Shown: in pieces, positions 44,255-54,520 of the stretch
How positions within the stretch are numbered: position 1 is the first letter of the stretch
Layout of the letters: every line of letters begins with the position of its first letter
Assembly (NCBI RefSeq): GCF_000471905.2
Contig: NW_006498549.1
Location: 195,883-259,882 of the forward strand
DNA: 64,000 nucleotides
DNA from: Amborella trichopoda
Taxonomy: Eukaryota; Streptophyta; Magnoliopsida; Amborellales; Amborellaceae
Direction: 5' to 3'
The notes under the pieces: model-generated
The model's input: only the letters and a program-made list of their open reading frames with translations
Told to the model about the DNA's origin: nothing
The model's database searches: none
Made by a program: the position numbers and the translations under genes

Positions 44255-45215
44255 TGGCGACCCAGTCTAGGTTTGTGCTGCACGACCCTAAACTGCACAG
44301 CCTCGGTTCGTGTTGCATGACCCTAAACTACGAAGCCTTGGTCTGTGCTGCATGAACCTAAACTGCACAGCCTCGGTCCGTGCTGCACAACCCTAAAATG
44401 TACAACCTCGGCCCGTGTTGCATGACCCTAAACTGGATATGCCAGGTCTAGCTACACAACCCTAAACTGCACAGCCTTGGTTCGTGTTGCACAACCCAAA
44501 CTGCGCAGCCTCGATCCATGCAGCATGACCTAAACTACACAGCCTCGATTTGTGCTGCACTACCCTAAACTGCACAGCCTCGATCATGTTGTACCACCCT
44601 AAACTGCACAACCTCGGTCCGTGTTGCAAGACCCTAAATTGCACAGCCTAGGTCTAGCTGCGTGACCCTAAACATCACAGCCTCGATCCATGGTGCACGA
44701 TCATAAACTGTACAGCCTTGGTCCATGTTGCACGACCTTAAACTACATAGCCTCGGTCCGTGGTGCACAAACCTAAACTGCACAGCCTCAGTCCGTGCTA
44801 CACGACCCTATACTGCACAACCTCGGTTCGTGCTGCATGACCCTAAACTGCACAGCCTAGGAGTAGCTGCATGACCCTAAACTGCACAACCTAAGTCCAT
44901 GCTGCACCACCCTAAATTGCACATCCTCGGTCTGCGTTGAACGACCCTAAACTGCACCACCTCGATCCATGTTGCACGACCCTAAACTGCACAGCCTCAA
45001 TCCGTCCTGCACGACCTTAAGCTGCAGAACCTCGTTCTGTGCTGCACGACCCTAAACTGCATAACCCAGGTTTAATTGCACAACCTCAAACTGCACGGTC
45101 CTAGTTGTATGACTTTAAACTGCATAACCACGGTCCAGCTGTACGACCTTAAACCATAGTGCACGTCCTGGTTGCATGACGATAAACTACTTTGCACAAG
45201 TCCAGGAGGTATGAC
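44255..45215 (+). repeat. 35-bp telomere-word satellite-like array (element B)
   Basis: About 27 tandem units, typical unit TGCACGACCCTAAACTGCAC followed by AGCCTCGGTCCGTGC. Nearly every unit holds CCCTAAA, the plant telomere repeat word, once. Units toward the 3' end shorten and diverge (GTACGACCTTAAACC). This array is in the hypervariable 3' untranslated region for which Tat elements are known. Confidence 0.93.
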
Positions 45216-45808
45216 CATAAACTCGCCCCCACATACGTGCACACACCTTTACGTGCATTTTCACGCACGCCTTCCCTAACCTACCTGTTACTGTGCACAT
45301 GCCACTTTCATTACCTCCTCAATGTGTCCATTCCTTTCATTATCGTGCATCATTCCTCAATGAGTCTCACCCGCGCTCACAAAATGGTGAATCATCTTGC
45401 CATCTAAACTTGTTGTAAGTTAGTGGGGCACCATTTCCTACATCATCCATTTGTCATAGGTAGCCTCATACCATTTCCCCAAGTGAGTCAAACCACCACC
45501 ATACTCACTCCATGGCCTCTACAGACTGCCATCCATCTCCATTATGGTCTAGCTGTACGACCTTAAACCATAGTGTACGACCTAGCCGCATGATGTTAAA
45601 TTGTTTCGCACAGGTCCCCGAAGGCATGACCTTAAACATGCCTTCACAAAACAAATGATGAAATAACGGGCATGGTGTATACCTTAACAAGGGAACGATA
45701 TGAGTAAAAATGACGGACGACCGTGGTCACGAAACCATGAGTAAAAGAGTTTCGTGAGTAAAATCCGGGCATGGTGAAAACCCAAAAGGGCATCGTGAGT
45801 AAAAATGG
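45216..45808 (+). repeat. 3' region spacer with minor array copies and GTGAGTAAAA cluster
   Basis: 45216-45535 is a non-repeated segment matching 57150-57470 of C. 45540-45640 holds three more diverged 35-bp units. 45655-45808 has repeated words (C/G)ATGGT, (C/G)TGAGTAAAA and GGGCATSGTG, also present in C at about 56890-57030. No ORF is recognised. Confidence 0.6.
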
Positions 45809-46741
45809 ATGAAAAGGGTGGACATGGTAAAAATTTCATGGGTAAAAGAGCCCCAAAATAAAAAAAAGGTAGTGAAAATTGTCTCTATGGTGCCGCTTCC
45901 CATGTTTAAGCGAAAATCCTCAAATAATGCTTGGACCAATAAACAGGTGGATGCAGCACTCATCTCAACAGGGGGCTTCAACCCTCACTCAAAAAAAAAA
46001 AAGAAAATCCCTTGTAACACAATGCCAGGATTCAAAAAATACGAGCTTCAAGGAAAAGATTTCGACAACTTGAGTCCATTGCAAAAGGAATCGAAAGATA
46101 AAAGACTCGCCAAGACGGTAAGACAAGTCTCATGAGGAAGAACGTTATTCCCATGAGGTCACAAACACACTCTAGAAACAAAAACTATAAAGGTAAGAAA
46201 CTGACAAAGACCGAGCGAAACCTGCCAAAGACTACAGCTCGCCTAGTCACCGGGCTCAGACCTTCGAGATCGGTTAATAAAAATACCCCGGCTGGACTCA
46301 GTAGGGGAGACCTACAGTGGTCCTCTGATCATCAAAAGCAAACCAGGTGTAGCAGCAAACAGTGCTAACCAAAAGCAAACAAACAAACTCAGACCAAATG
46401 GGAATAACGCCCTTCGACATGGCACTTAATTGCCAGACGGCTTGATTTTGACTGACTAGGTCCATACAAAATCCTCAGCTTCAGAATCACAAACAGTCTG
46501 CACGAGGGTGAGGACTTCGACAAAATCCCTCAAAAAAGTCTCTTCTCCCCCTAAAGTCTCCATGGATGGACCCGCGAACAATGCATCCCTACGTCTGAGC
46601 ATCTTAGTTACACCATACGTGAATCTCCTCGATGTTCACATGGTCCTGTGGCTTGGAGGAAAAAAAGTAAAAGATGAAGGAAATTTTTTGAATGATTATC
46701 CCTCTCATTTCTCTTGAAGCACAACATTCAGCAGGGTAAGC
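45809..46741 (+). pseudogene. Element B ORF-like segment just upstream of the PPT
   Basis: Open frame 45809-46135 (108 codons) continues in other frames to about 46720. Residues are basic: MKRVDMVKISWVKEPQNKKK, VVKIVSMVPLPMFKRKSSNN, WTNKQVD, KKYELQGKDFDNLS. A later part has MRKNVIPMRSQTHSRNK, KGKKLTK, then RLDSVGETYSGPL and VAANS. Element C carries a clearly similar sequence (56041-56890) in the same sense and place. I do not recognise the protein. Extra ORFs downstream of pol occur in some Tat elements, so this may be one. Frameshifts at about 46090 and 46140 disrupt it. A PPT-like GCAGGGTAAGC ends the segment. Confidence 0.55.
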
Positions 46742-47975
46742 TGTTTGAACGTATTTTTCAGCAACTTGGTCTCTAATAGGAAGCAGGTCAACAAAGCCTA
46801 CAAAATAGTAGAAATTCCCGATAGTCTCAGAATGACCCTCAAAATTGGTCAAGATCTTCATCAGCACTTCAAAAGACGACCTGCTAAGTTTGACACGATC
46901 AAACATGTTTATGATAGTGAACGCAAAAAAGCAATCTCAGCAAAATTAGTCTCTAGCATCCTTAAATGGACCATGTACCTAGAGCCATACCTTTGGGGTG
47001 TCAAACAGCTATGAGATCACCACCATTAGATCCGGCATGGTAAAAAATCTATATGGGTCAAGTTTCGGCTTGATCAGGCACTCCAAGACAAACTTATGGG
47101 TAAAATACAGAAAAGGGGTAGGCCTCACAGTGGCCTCACTGCATCAAAATGCCATTAATGGTTGTTGTCTTTACAGTCACGAGAAGTCACTTTCGGGGCC
47201 TATAACTCACTCATTCCAAGTCGGATCACTCTCAAATTTGTTGGGCGTGTTCGTCTCATCAAAACCAGAAATTCAATATGTGGTACGCCTCGTGACGACG
47301 TTCGAGCAGAGAGAAAAATTAAATGAAAGTCACTGATCCGTGACGGTAGTTGCAAAAAATTCAATAGCAACATGCCATGTTCGAGCAGCCAGATCACGAC
47401 GCTCTCATACCCGATCGGCACAAAACTAATTGCAATATGTGCATTAGGTCCGAGGCTATATCTAGGCCAAACCTCGCATACGATGAATGGTTGGATTTCA
47501 CACTCTAAGGCATCAAAGCTGTCATAAATTCTGACCGTCGAATTTCAAAATTTCGGTAGAGAACTCAAGACGACAAAATCTTTATCTGAACACGAAATCA
47601 AGCTACATTTGTTGCAACGTGATGCTGACGGCATGTTCAGTGTGATTCAATGAAGAAATCATGAAGAAACGTCAAGGAACGAGCACACAATCGATTCGAA
47701 GTTTTCTAGATTCATCCAAAATTCAAGTCTCATAATCATGGCTCAAAAACATGATTCATGGCTCGAAGTTAGTATCAAAATGATGGCCATGGGAGCCCTA
47801 TAAGAAAACAATAGTCTTTCGATGAAACGGGCATCAGAACGACTTCGGGTCAGCAACGAAAGATCACGCAAGTTCTCATGTTTCACATGTTTTTAGAATT
47901 TCTTTAAATTTAATAAACTAGTAATTATCTTCAATTTAGCTACTTTTTGGGCATACACCCATGCTTTAGCCCAAC

Positions 47976-47986
47976 TCTATATAAAC
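47976..47986 (+). promoter_or_regulatory. TATA box of LTR B
   Basis: TCTATATAAAC in the context GCCCAACTCTATATAAAC, followed about 60 bp later by GATTTAGTAAAATTTCC. A equivalent is at 28331-28340. The 5' LTR copy has lost this region. Confidence 0.65.
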
Positions 47987-48123
47987 ATGCAAAGCTAAAT
48001 TGTAAGGACCTTCGGTTCATTTTCTCATTGATTTAGTAAAATTTCCATTCTTGTTGAAGTTCATGGGTACGTCTTGGAGAGAGAGAGACGAGAAAGAAGA
48101 AAAGTGTTTAAACCTTTCAAGCA

Positions 48124-48300
48124 TGTAACTTGCTCTCTCCTCCCCTCTTTCTCTCTCCTCCCCTCTTTCTCTCTCATCCCCTCTTTTTCATCTCTATTGC
48201 TTTCTCTCTCCTCCCCTCTATCTCATCTCTATCTCTTTCTCTCTCCTCCCCTATTTCTCATTTCTATTTGTATCTCTCTTCCTCTCATCTCTATCTCCTA
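48124..48300 (+). repeat. TC-rich tract of LTR B
   Basis: Nearly pure pyrimidine: CTCTCTCCTCCCCTCTTTCT repeated, with ATCTCTAT words. Same LTR position as the GA tracts of A and C on the opposite strand. Confidence 0.85.
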
Positions 48301-48304
48301 ATCT

Positions 48305-48960
48305 TCTTCTGAAGCTAGTCAGTGAAGCCTAGTGCCGATTGGATTTCTCTCTCCTTCTCTTCTGTTGTAGTCGGTGAAGCTAAACACTGGCTAGATTTTT
48401 GTCTCTCATTTTTTATTGCAATCGGTGAAGCTTAGCGCCGTTTGGATTTCTCTCTCTCCTTTTCTATCATAGTCGACGAAGTCTAGCGCCGGCTTGATGT
48501 CTCTCTCTTGCTTCTCTTCCATCACAACCGACGCATGCTTAGCACAGACTAGGTCTCTCCTTTTCATTTCGTCTGGCACAGTCGGCGAAGCCTTGCACTG
48601 ACTATGTTTTTCTCTCACTTCTTCTGACACAGTCGGTAAAGCCTAGCATCAAAAACATTTTATCTCTCTTCTTTTGACACAGTCGGTGAAGCCTAGTGTC
48701 GACTATATTTTCTCTCTCTTCTTCTGACACAATCGATAAAGCTTAACATCGACTGTATTTTCTCTCTCTTCTTTTAACACATTCGACGAAGCCTAGCATC
48801 GACTGTGTTTTCTCTCTTATCTTCAAGCACATTCAGTGAACCCTAGTGCCAACTGCGTCTTTTCTCTCCTCTTCTCTGTATAACATAGTCGATGAAGTCT
48901 AGCACCGACTGCGCTTTCTCTCTCTTCCTTCTAAAACAGCTAGTAATGCTTAACACCGAT
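48305..48960 (+). repeat. 50-bp stem-loop repeat array in LTR B (3' copy)
   Basis: About 13 units matching 33311-33960, for example CACAGTCGGTGAAGCCTAG near 48678. Many arms carry substitutions, but compensating forms such as CGATAAAGCTTAACATCG (near 48731) keep partial pairing. Confidence 0.85.
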
Positions 48961-49755
48961 TGCGCCTTCCTTCCCTCTCTCTCTTTTCTTCTCCCGCCTT
49001 TCATACTCTTATCTTCCTTTCTTCTCCTTCCTGCCTTCTATTCCCTTCTTCTCTTACTTCATTTCTTATTATTTCCTCACAACCATTATTCTGTTACTGT
49101 TTCATTCGACTAAGAGGGATTGAGGTTAGCCTCTCATAGTAGTCATGTCATCTACCCGTAATGTTGTTGTGCTAGGATTACTTGCCCCGCTTTATTGCCA
49201 CGACAGACTAACCATCATGCGTAGCTAGTTGGTATTGGTAATGACGTCTAGTAGTAATCCAGTGAGTCGGTCTTAGTTACCAAGCCTGCTTTACTGCCAT
49301 GTATGGCCAACTATTCATCATCTTAGTCACCGCTCTTATCCTTCCGCTCAGTCGAATTCTTCTCTCCCCCATCTTTCTCATCTCATTTTTCTTTTTGAAT
49401 GCACATGCTTGTGTACGTTCATCAAAGACGAAAACGGTGAAGTCTGACCCACCTGTCTTCTAACCTTTTCCATATGTGTGTAATTGCAGAAAACCAGATG
49501 AATACAAGCCAAGGAAAGAAATTTCGAACCAGTTTTATTACTGTGGGGCTTTTTTCGTGATCTAAGAGGGCATCCACACAAGTCAGCCTGAGTAAATATC
49601 GAACTCACCTTAAATTCTCTCTCATCTGTTGGTAATCGTTCTTGAATGAGGTTTCAAAGAGAGCGACCTCAAAAACATCTAGGGTATTCCCTTGAAACCT
49701 GAGATGCGTGTCGCCCGATCATCCAGATCCAGAGAGTGAGATCGAGGCACCTAGT

Positions 49756-52119
49756 CAATGAGGTCCCACTATTCATGATCGAGGAGAGACAAGAAGGATA
49801 AACCATGGATAACGATGACGTTCTGCCATCCATGACGGAGGAGAGAGAAGGAGAAAACATTGACGACAGTGAGGTTTTGCTGTCCATGATAGAGGTGGGA
49901 GAAACATGGACGGTGATAGGTTCTGTCGCCCATGACAGGGGAGAGACAAGAGAGAGAGGAGAAAAGAAGAAGACACGCGTGAAGGTGGTTATTATTGTGT
50001 ATGCCGAAAAGGACTCGGGCCCCGCCTGCCACTCGAGAGAGGGCCTGGTTAAATACCCTTGTTAGAGTTTAGGAGAAGGAATGTCGTGCACAGCAATAAG
50101 CATCGCCCTGTGTGACATAAGGCAAAAGAATCTTGGATAGAGACCCAACCCGCCACTCGGGTTAAGGCTCGGCTCACTACGCATGTTTCAGAGGAAGGAG
50201 GTCATCATGCCCAGCGATAGGTTTTGCCATGCATAAATGGAGAAGAGAGAAAGAAAGGAATAGGGAGAACAAAGAGAAAGATTAAGAAAGAGAGGAAAGA
50301 GATAGGAAAGAAAGAAGAAAAAGAAGGAAGGTGAAGAAAGAAGATTAGGAAAGAGACGAAGGATTAAGAAAGATGGAGGATGAATAAGGAAAGAAAGAGA
50401 GAAAAACAAGAAAGAAGGGGATGAAAGATACGCATGGCGATGACTCACTGCTGTGCATGTTGAGTGAAGAGAGAGAAAGAAAAAGAGGAAGAGAGAAAGA
50501 CAGAGAAGAAGAAGCGAGAAGAGACAGAGAGAAGAGAGAAGAGAGAAATAGAGAGAAGGGAGGAGAGTGAAAGAGAGAGAAGAGAGGAGAGAGAAAGAGA
50601 GAAGGGAGGAGAGAGAAAGAGAAAAGAGAGGAGAGAGAAAGAGAGAAGGGAGGAGGGAAAAAAGAGGATGAGAGAGAAAGAGAGAAGGGAGGAGGGAAAA
50701 TAGAGGAGGAAAGAGAAAGTTACCTTTATTAAGGGGTACCTGAATTTTTCTTCTCTCTCCTTTCTCTCTCTCTCCAAGACGTGCCCACAATTTTAATGTA
50801 AAACTCTCAAATTTTATTCATGAAATTGAAATCTGAGGGAAGCCCTTTATAATAAGGTTTAGCATGTATTTATAGAATTGGGCCCAAAACATGAGTGGAT
50901 GCCTAAATTCTAGTCTAATTGATGATAATTCCAATTTATTTGAATTAAAAAAAACTCTAAAAATGGGTGTAAAATGACAATTTTTCCCCTGCCCAACAAT
51001 ATATGCAATTCCAAAATAGTCCTTGTTGTTGCCCTTGAACGTGCGTGATCTTCCATGGATGATTCGGGGTTGCTCCGATGCCTGTTTAGTTGAAAGATGA
51101 CTACTTTCTTGTTGGGCTCGGTATGACAATCGATTTGGTACTAACTTCGAGCCACGGATCGCATTGTTAGGCCACAATCATGCGACTTGAAATTTACACG
51201 AATAATGGAAACTTCTTATCGATAGTACGTTTGTTTCTTGATGTTTCTTTGTAATTTCTTCACTGAATAGCATTGAGCATGCCATCACAATCACGTTGCA
51301 ACAAACACAGCGCGATTTCGTTCCCTAACAAAGATTTCACCATCTTGGATTTTTGACCGGATCTCGAAATCGAGCGACCAGAATCTACCGTAACTTCAAC
51401 ACCTTAGTGTGCCAAATTCAACTGTTCATCATGTACTAAGTTCAGACCAGACATAGCCTCAGACCTTACGTATGCGATGGAACTGGTTTCACATCGATCA
51501 GGGGTGCGAGCGCTGGCCACTCAAGTGGGACGTACTGCTACTGAATTTCCTGCAACTGTCTTCACGAATCGCCAACTTCTCTTGAGTTTTTCTTCCTGCT
51601 CTGGCATTGTCACGAGGCATGCCACAAATCAAAACGCTCGTCTTGACGAGACGAACACGCTTTAAGAAGTTTGGGAGCGATCCGACTCAAAACTAGTGAA
51701 ATACGAGTCTTCAAAGTTGCTTCTCGTGACTGTGCAAACTAATCTCCTTTAATGAAGATTGGTGCAAGGAGGCCACATGAGAATAGTGTGCAGCCTACCC
51801 CTTTTTAATGTTTCACCCATAAATTTGTTCTAAAATGTTTGTTTAAGTAGAAACCTAGGGGTTTTCGACTATTCCGGATCTAATGGTGGTAGTCCCACAA
51901 CTATTTGATTCACCAAAACTAGAGTTCTAGTTACGGGTTCCGTTTTAGGGTGCTAGAGGCTGATTTTTCAAAATTGTTTTTTTGTCTGCACTACCTTAGA
52001 AAGAATATAACCTGTTTTGGGGCAAGACTATAAAAAATTTCAGTGTATGTCAAGGCTTTATTGACCGGCTTCCCCTTTATTCCACATCGGGGACCCAAGG
52101 TGCTGAAAAATGTCTTCAA
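49756..52119 (-). repeat. Inverted, 3'-truncated Tat LTR fragment
   Basis: Minus-strand LTR of the same family: its right end (…GAAAAATGTCTTCAAATA at about 52119) is the LTR start. U3 and TATA (near 50868-50876) follow, then the GA tract 50235-50725 and part of the repeat array (49795-49950). U5 is missing. It carries GACCCAACCCGCCACTCGGGTTAAGG near 50142, which LTR A also has near 27860 but LTR C lacks in place, so it is closest to the A type. It abuts LTR B tail to tail. Confidence 0.8.
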
Positions 52120-52540
52120 ATAGGGTGTGCTTGGAGAAAATAATTAAAGAAATACAAAATGTGTCCAAATGAAAAGTAGAACTTAAACGAACGGGCAAAG
52201 GGAAGCATCAACATCTTGATTTTCCTTATTTGAATTCTTATCTGCAAATTTAAAATTCAAAAGATGATTAGCCATCAGATGAAGGGTTGTCATTAAAGAT
52301 ATGCTAGGTGCAAATATATTAAGTAGCGTGAAGAGATAAAAATGAATTCTAGTACAAGCTTTGCACATAATCTTAATGGACCACCTTGTGAATTCAAAAT
52401 ATGGGAAGAACAAGATAAGTGTAAGATTAGTGAACAGTTTCGAATTCACATAAGACCAGATTCAGATTCGTTAGACCAGTTGAATTGATTCGAAATCATG
52501 AAGAACAACCTGTGAATTCAAATTTACGAAGAGGATGAAT
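52120..52540. other. Unassigned segment between two LTRs
   Basis: AT-rich, with a word GAATTCAAAAT/GTGAATTCAAA repeated near 52385, 52510 and 52440. TGAAT at 52536-52540 is the 5-bp target candidate next to the 3' LTR of element C. No gene. Confidence 0.5.
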
Positions 52541-53319
52541 TGTTAGGTGCCTCTATCTCACCCTCTGGATCCTTTAGGGATCGGGCAGCGTGCGTCTCAA
52601 GTTTCGAGGGTAGACCCTCGATGTTTTTGAGATCACTCCCTTAAAAACCTCGTTCGAGAATGGGGGAACTTGTTACCAACTAATGAGAGAGGAATTTAAA
52701 GGTGGGTACGGGACTTACTCGGGCTTGCTCGTATGGGCACCCTCTTAGAACACGAAGAAAGCCCCCCAGTTTTAAAACTGGTTCGAAATTGCCTCCCTTG
52801 GCGTTTATTCTTCTTTTTTTCTGTAATAACACACATATATTGTAAAGTTTATAAGATAGGTGGGTTAGACCTCACCCTTTTCCTCTTTGATCAACGTACA
52901 CAAGCATGCATATTCAAAAAGAAGAAGAGAAGAAAGGCGGGGGAGAGAAGAATTATACTAAGAGAGAGGATAGAGCGGTGACTAAGCTGGTGAGTAATTG
53001 CTTAACATGCTAGCAAAATGGGCTCGATAACTAACACTGGCTCACAGGATTACTACTAAATGTCATTACCAACTAGCTAGGCACTATGGTCAGTCTATCG
53101 TGGCAATAAAGCGAGCCAAGTAATCCTGACACAACAACATTACGGCTAGGCGACAGGACTATCATGAGAGGCTAACCTTAATCCCTCTTAGTCGAACGAT
53201 GAAGTGGCAAAATTAAGGCTATGAGGAAAGAATAAGAAGAGATGAAGGGAAAGAAAGTAGGAGGGAGAAGAAAGGAAGAGAAGAGTATGAAAGACCAGAG
53301 GATAAAGGAGAGCGAGCGA

Positions 53320-54070
53320 AGGAAGGCACAGTCGAGGCTAAGCACTACCGATTGTGTTATAAGGAATAGAGAGAAAACACAGTCATTGCTAGGCTTCGTT
53401 GACTATGTTGTACAGAGGAGAAATGAAAGGAGACGCAGACAGTGCTTTGCTTCACCGACTATGACAAAAGAGGAGAGAAAAATCGAGTCTATGCTAGGCT
53501 TCACCGACTGACAGAAGAGGAGAGAGAAATCCAATCGACATTGAGCTTCACCGATTGACATGAAAGGAGAGAGAAAACCAATCGATGCTAGGCTTCACCG
53601 GTTCTGATAGATGAAAGATAGAATCAACCGGTGTTGGGCTTCACCGATTGTGACAGAAGAGAGAGAAAATCAATCAGTGCTAAGCTTCACCAACTGACAG
53701 AAGAGGAGAGAGAAAATCAATCGGCACTAAGTTTCACTGGTTGTGACAAAAGAAAGGGAAAACTAAATGATGCTGGGAATGAAAGAAGAGTAGAGAGAAA
53801 TCTAGTTAGTGTTAGTCTTCATCGATTTAGAGAAGAGGAGAGAGAAAACTAATTGGTGTTAAGCTTCATCGACTGATAAAAGAGGAGAGAGAAAACCAGT
53901 CAGTGTTAGTCTCCACCGACTGAGAGAAGAGAGAGAGAGAAATTCAATCGATGCTAGGCTTCACTGACTATGATAGTAGAGAAGAGAGAGAAATCCAACC
54001 AGTGCTGGGCTTCATCGACTTTGATGGAAGAGAAGAGAGAGAAATCCAACCGGCACTAGGCTACATCAAC
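53320..54070 (-). repeat. Stem-loop repeat array in LTR C
   Basis: About 15 units of 45-60 bp. On the plus strand: (A/G)GAGAGAAA-(A)NCAATCGGTGCTAGGCTTCACCGATTG-TGACA. The arms (CAATCGGTG/CACCGATTG) pair around the same AAGCCTAG-type loop, but the stem sequence has shifted from CAGTCGGTG of element B to CAATCGGTG in many units. Overlapping open frames are repeat translations. Confidence 0.85.
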
Positions 54071-54074
54071 TGTG

Positions 54075-54520
54075 ATATAAGAGAGGTGAATGGATGGAGA
54101 TGGAGATAGAGTTGAGAGAGGGGAGAGAAAGAGATAGAGAAGAGAAGAAGAGAGAGATAGAGATAGAGATGAGAAGAAGAGAGAGAGAGATAAAGATGAG
54201 AAGAGAGAAAGTGAGAGAAAGAGATAGAGATGAGAAGGAGAGAGAAATAGATTTAGATGAGAAGAGAGGAGAGAGATAAAAATGAGAAGAGAGGAGAAGA
54301 GAGAAAGAGATAAAGATGGGAAAGAAGGGAGGAGCGAGAAAGAGATAAAGATTAGAAGAGAGGAGGAGAGAGAAAGAGATAAATATAAGACCAAAGGGAG
54401 GAGAGAGAAAGAGATAATGATGAGAAAGAAGGGAGAAGAGAGAAAGAGGGGAGGTGAGAGAAACAAGGGAGAAGAGAGAAAGAGGAGAGGAGAGAGAAAG
54501 GGGGAAGGAGAGAGAAAGTT
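54075..54520. repeat. GA-rich purine tract of LTR C
   Basis: About 445 bp of nearly pure purine on the plus strand (GAGAGAAAGAGATAAAGATGAGAAG words, unit near 30-45 bp). Counterpart of 48124-48300 (inverse) but more than twice as long. Confidence 0.88.

Larger units (their letters stand above)
33219..49755 (+). mobile_element. Tat-type Ty3/gypsy element B
   Basis: The most complete of the three related elements: truncated 5' LTR, PBS (34769), ORF1-like region, gag, RT, RNase H, shortened second RNase H, integrase, a 4.3-kb 3' region with tandem arrays and an ORF-like segment, and a 3-kb 3' LTR. The visible length is 16.5 kb; with a full 5' LTR it would be about 18 kb. The two LTRs differ at roughly one base in ten in the conserved U5 block, so the insertion is old. 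No target duplication is visible because both outer ends are disrupted. Confidence 0.88.
46742..49755 (+). repeat. 3' LTR of element B (about 3.0 kb)
   Basis: Starts TGTTTGAACG directly after the PPT-like sequence. U3 to about 47975, TATA at 47976, TC-rich tract 48124-48300, stem-loop array 48305-48960, U5 to 49755. The end reads GAGGCACCTA and then stops matching. The terminal ACA is missing and an inverted LTR fragment begins. Confidence 0.88.

Noticed and set aside
44255..45215. Interstitial true telomere tract
   Set aside because: CCCTAAA occurs once per 35-bp unit and never in direct tandem, so this is a minisatellite and not telomeric DNA.
53651..53670. TGACAGAAGAGAG, identical to the first 13 bases of plant miR156
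   Set aside because: It arises from the end of one LTR array unit (TGACA) plus the GA-rich spacer; the remainder of the miRNA does not match and no precursor hairpin with a star strand is visible.
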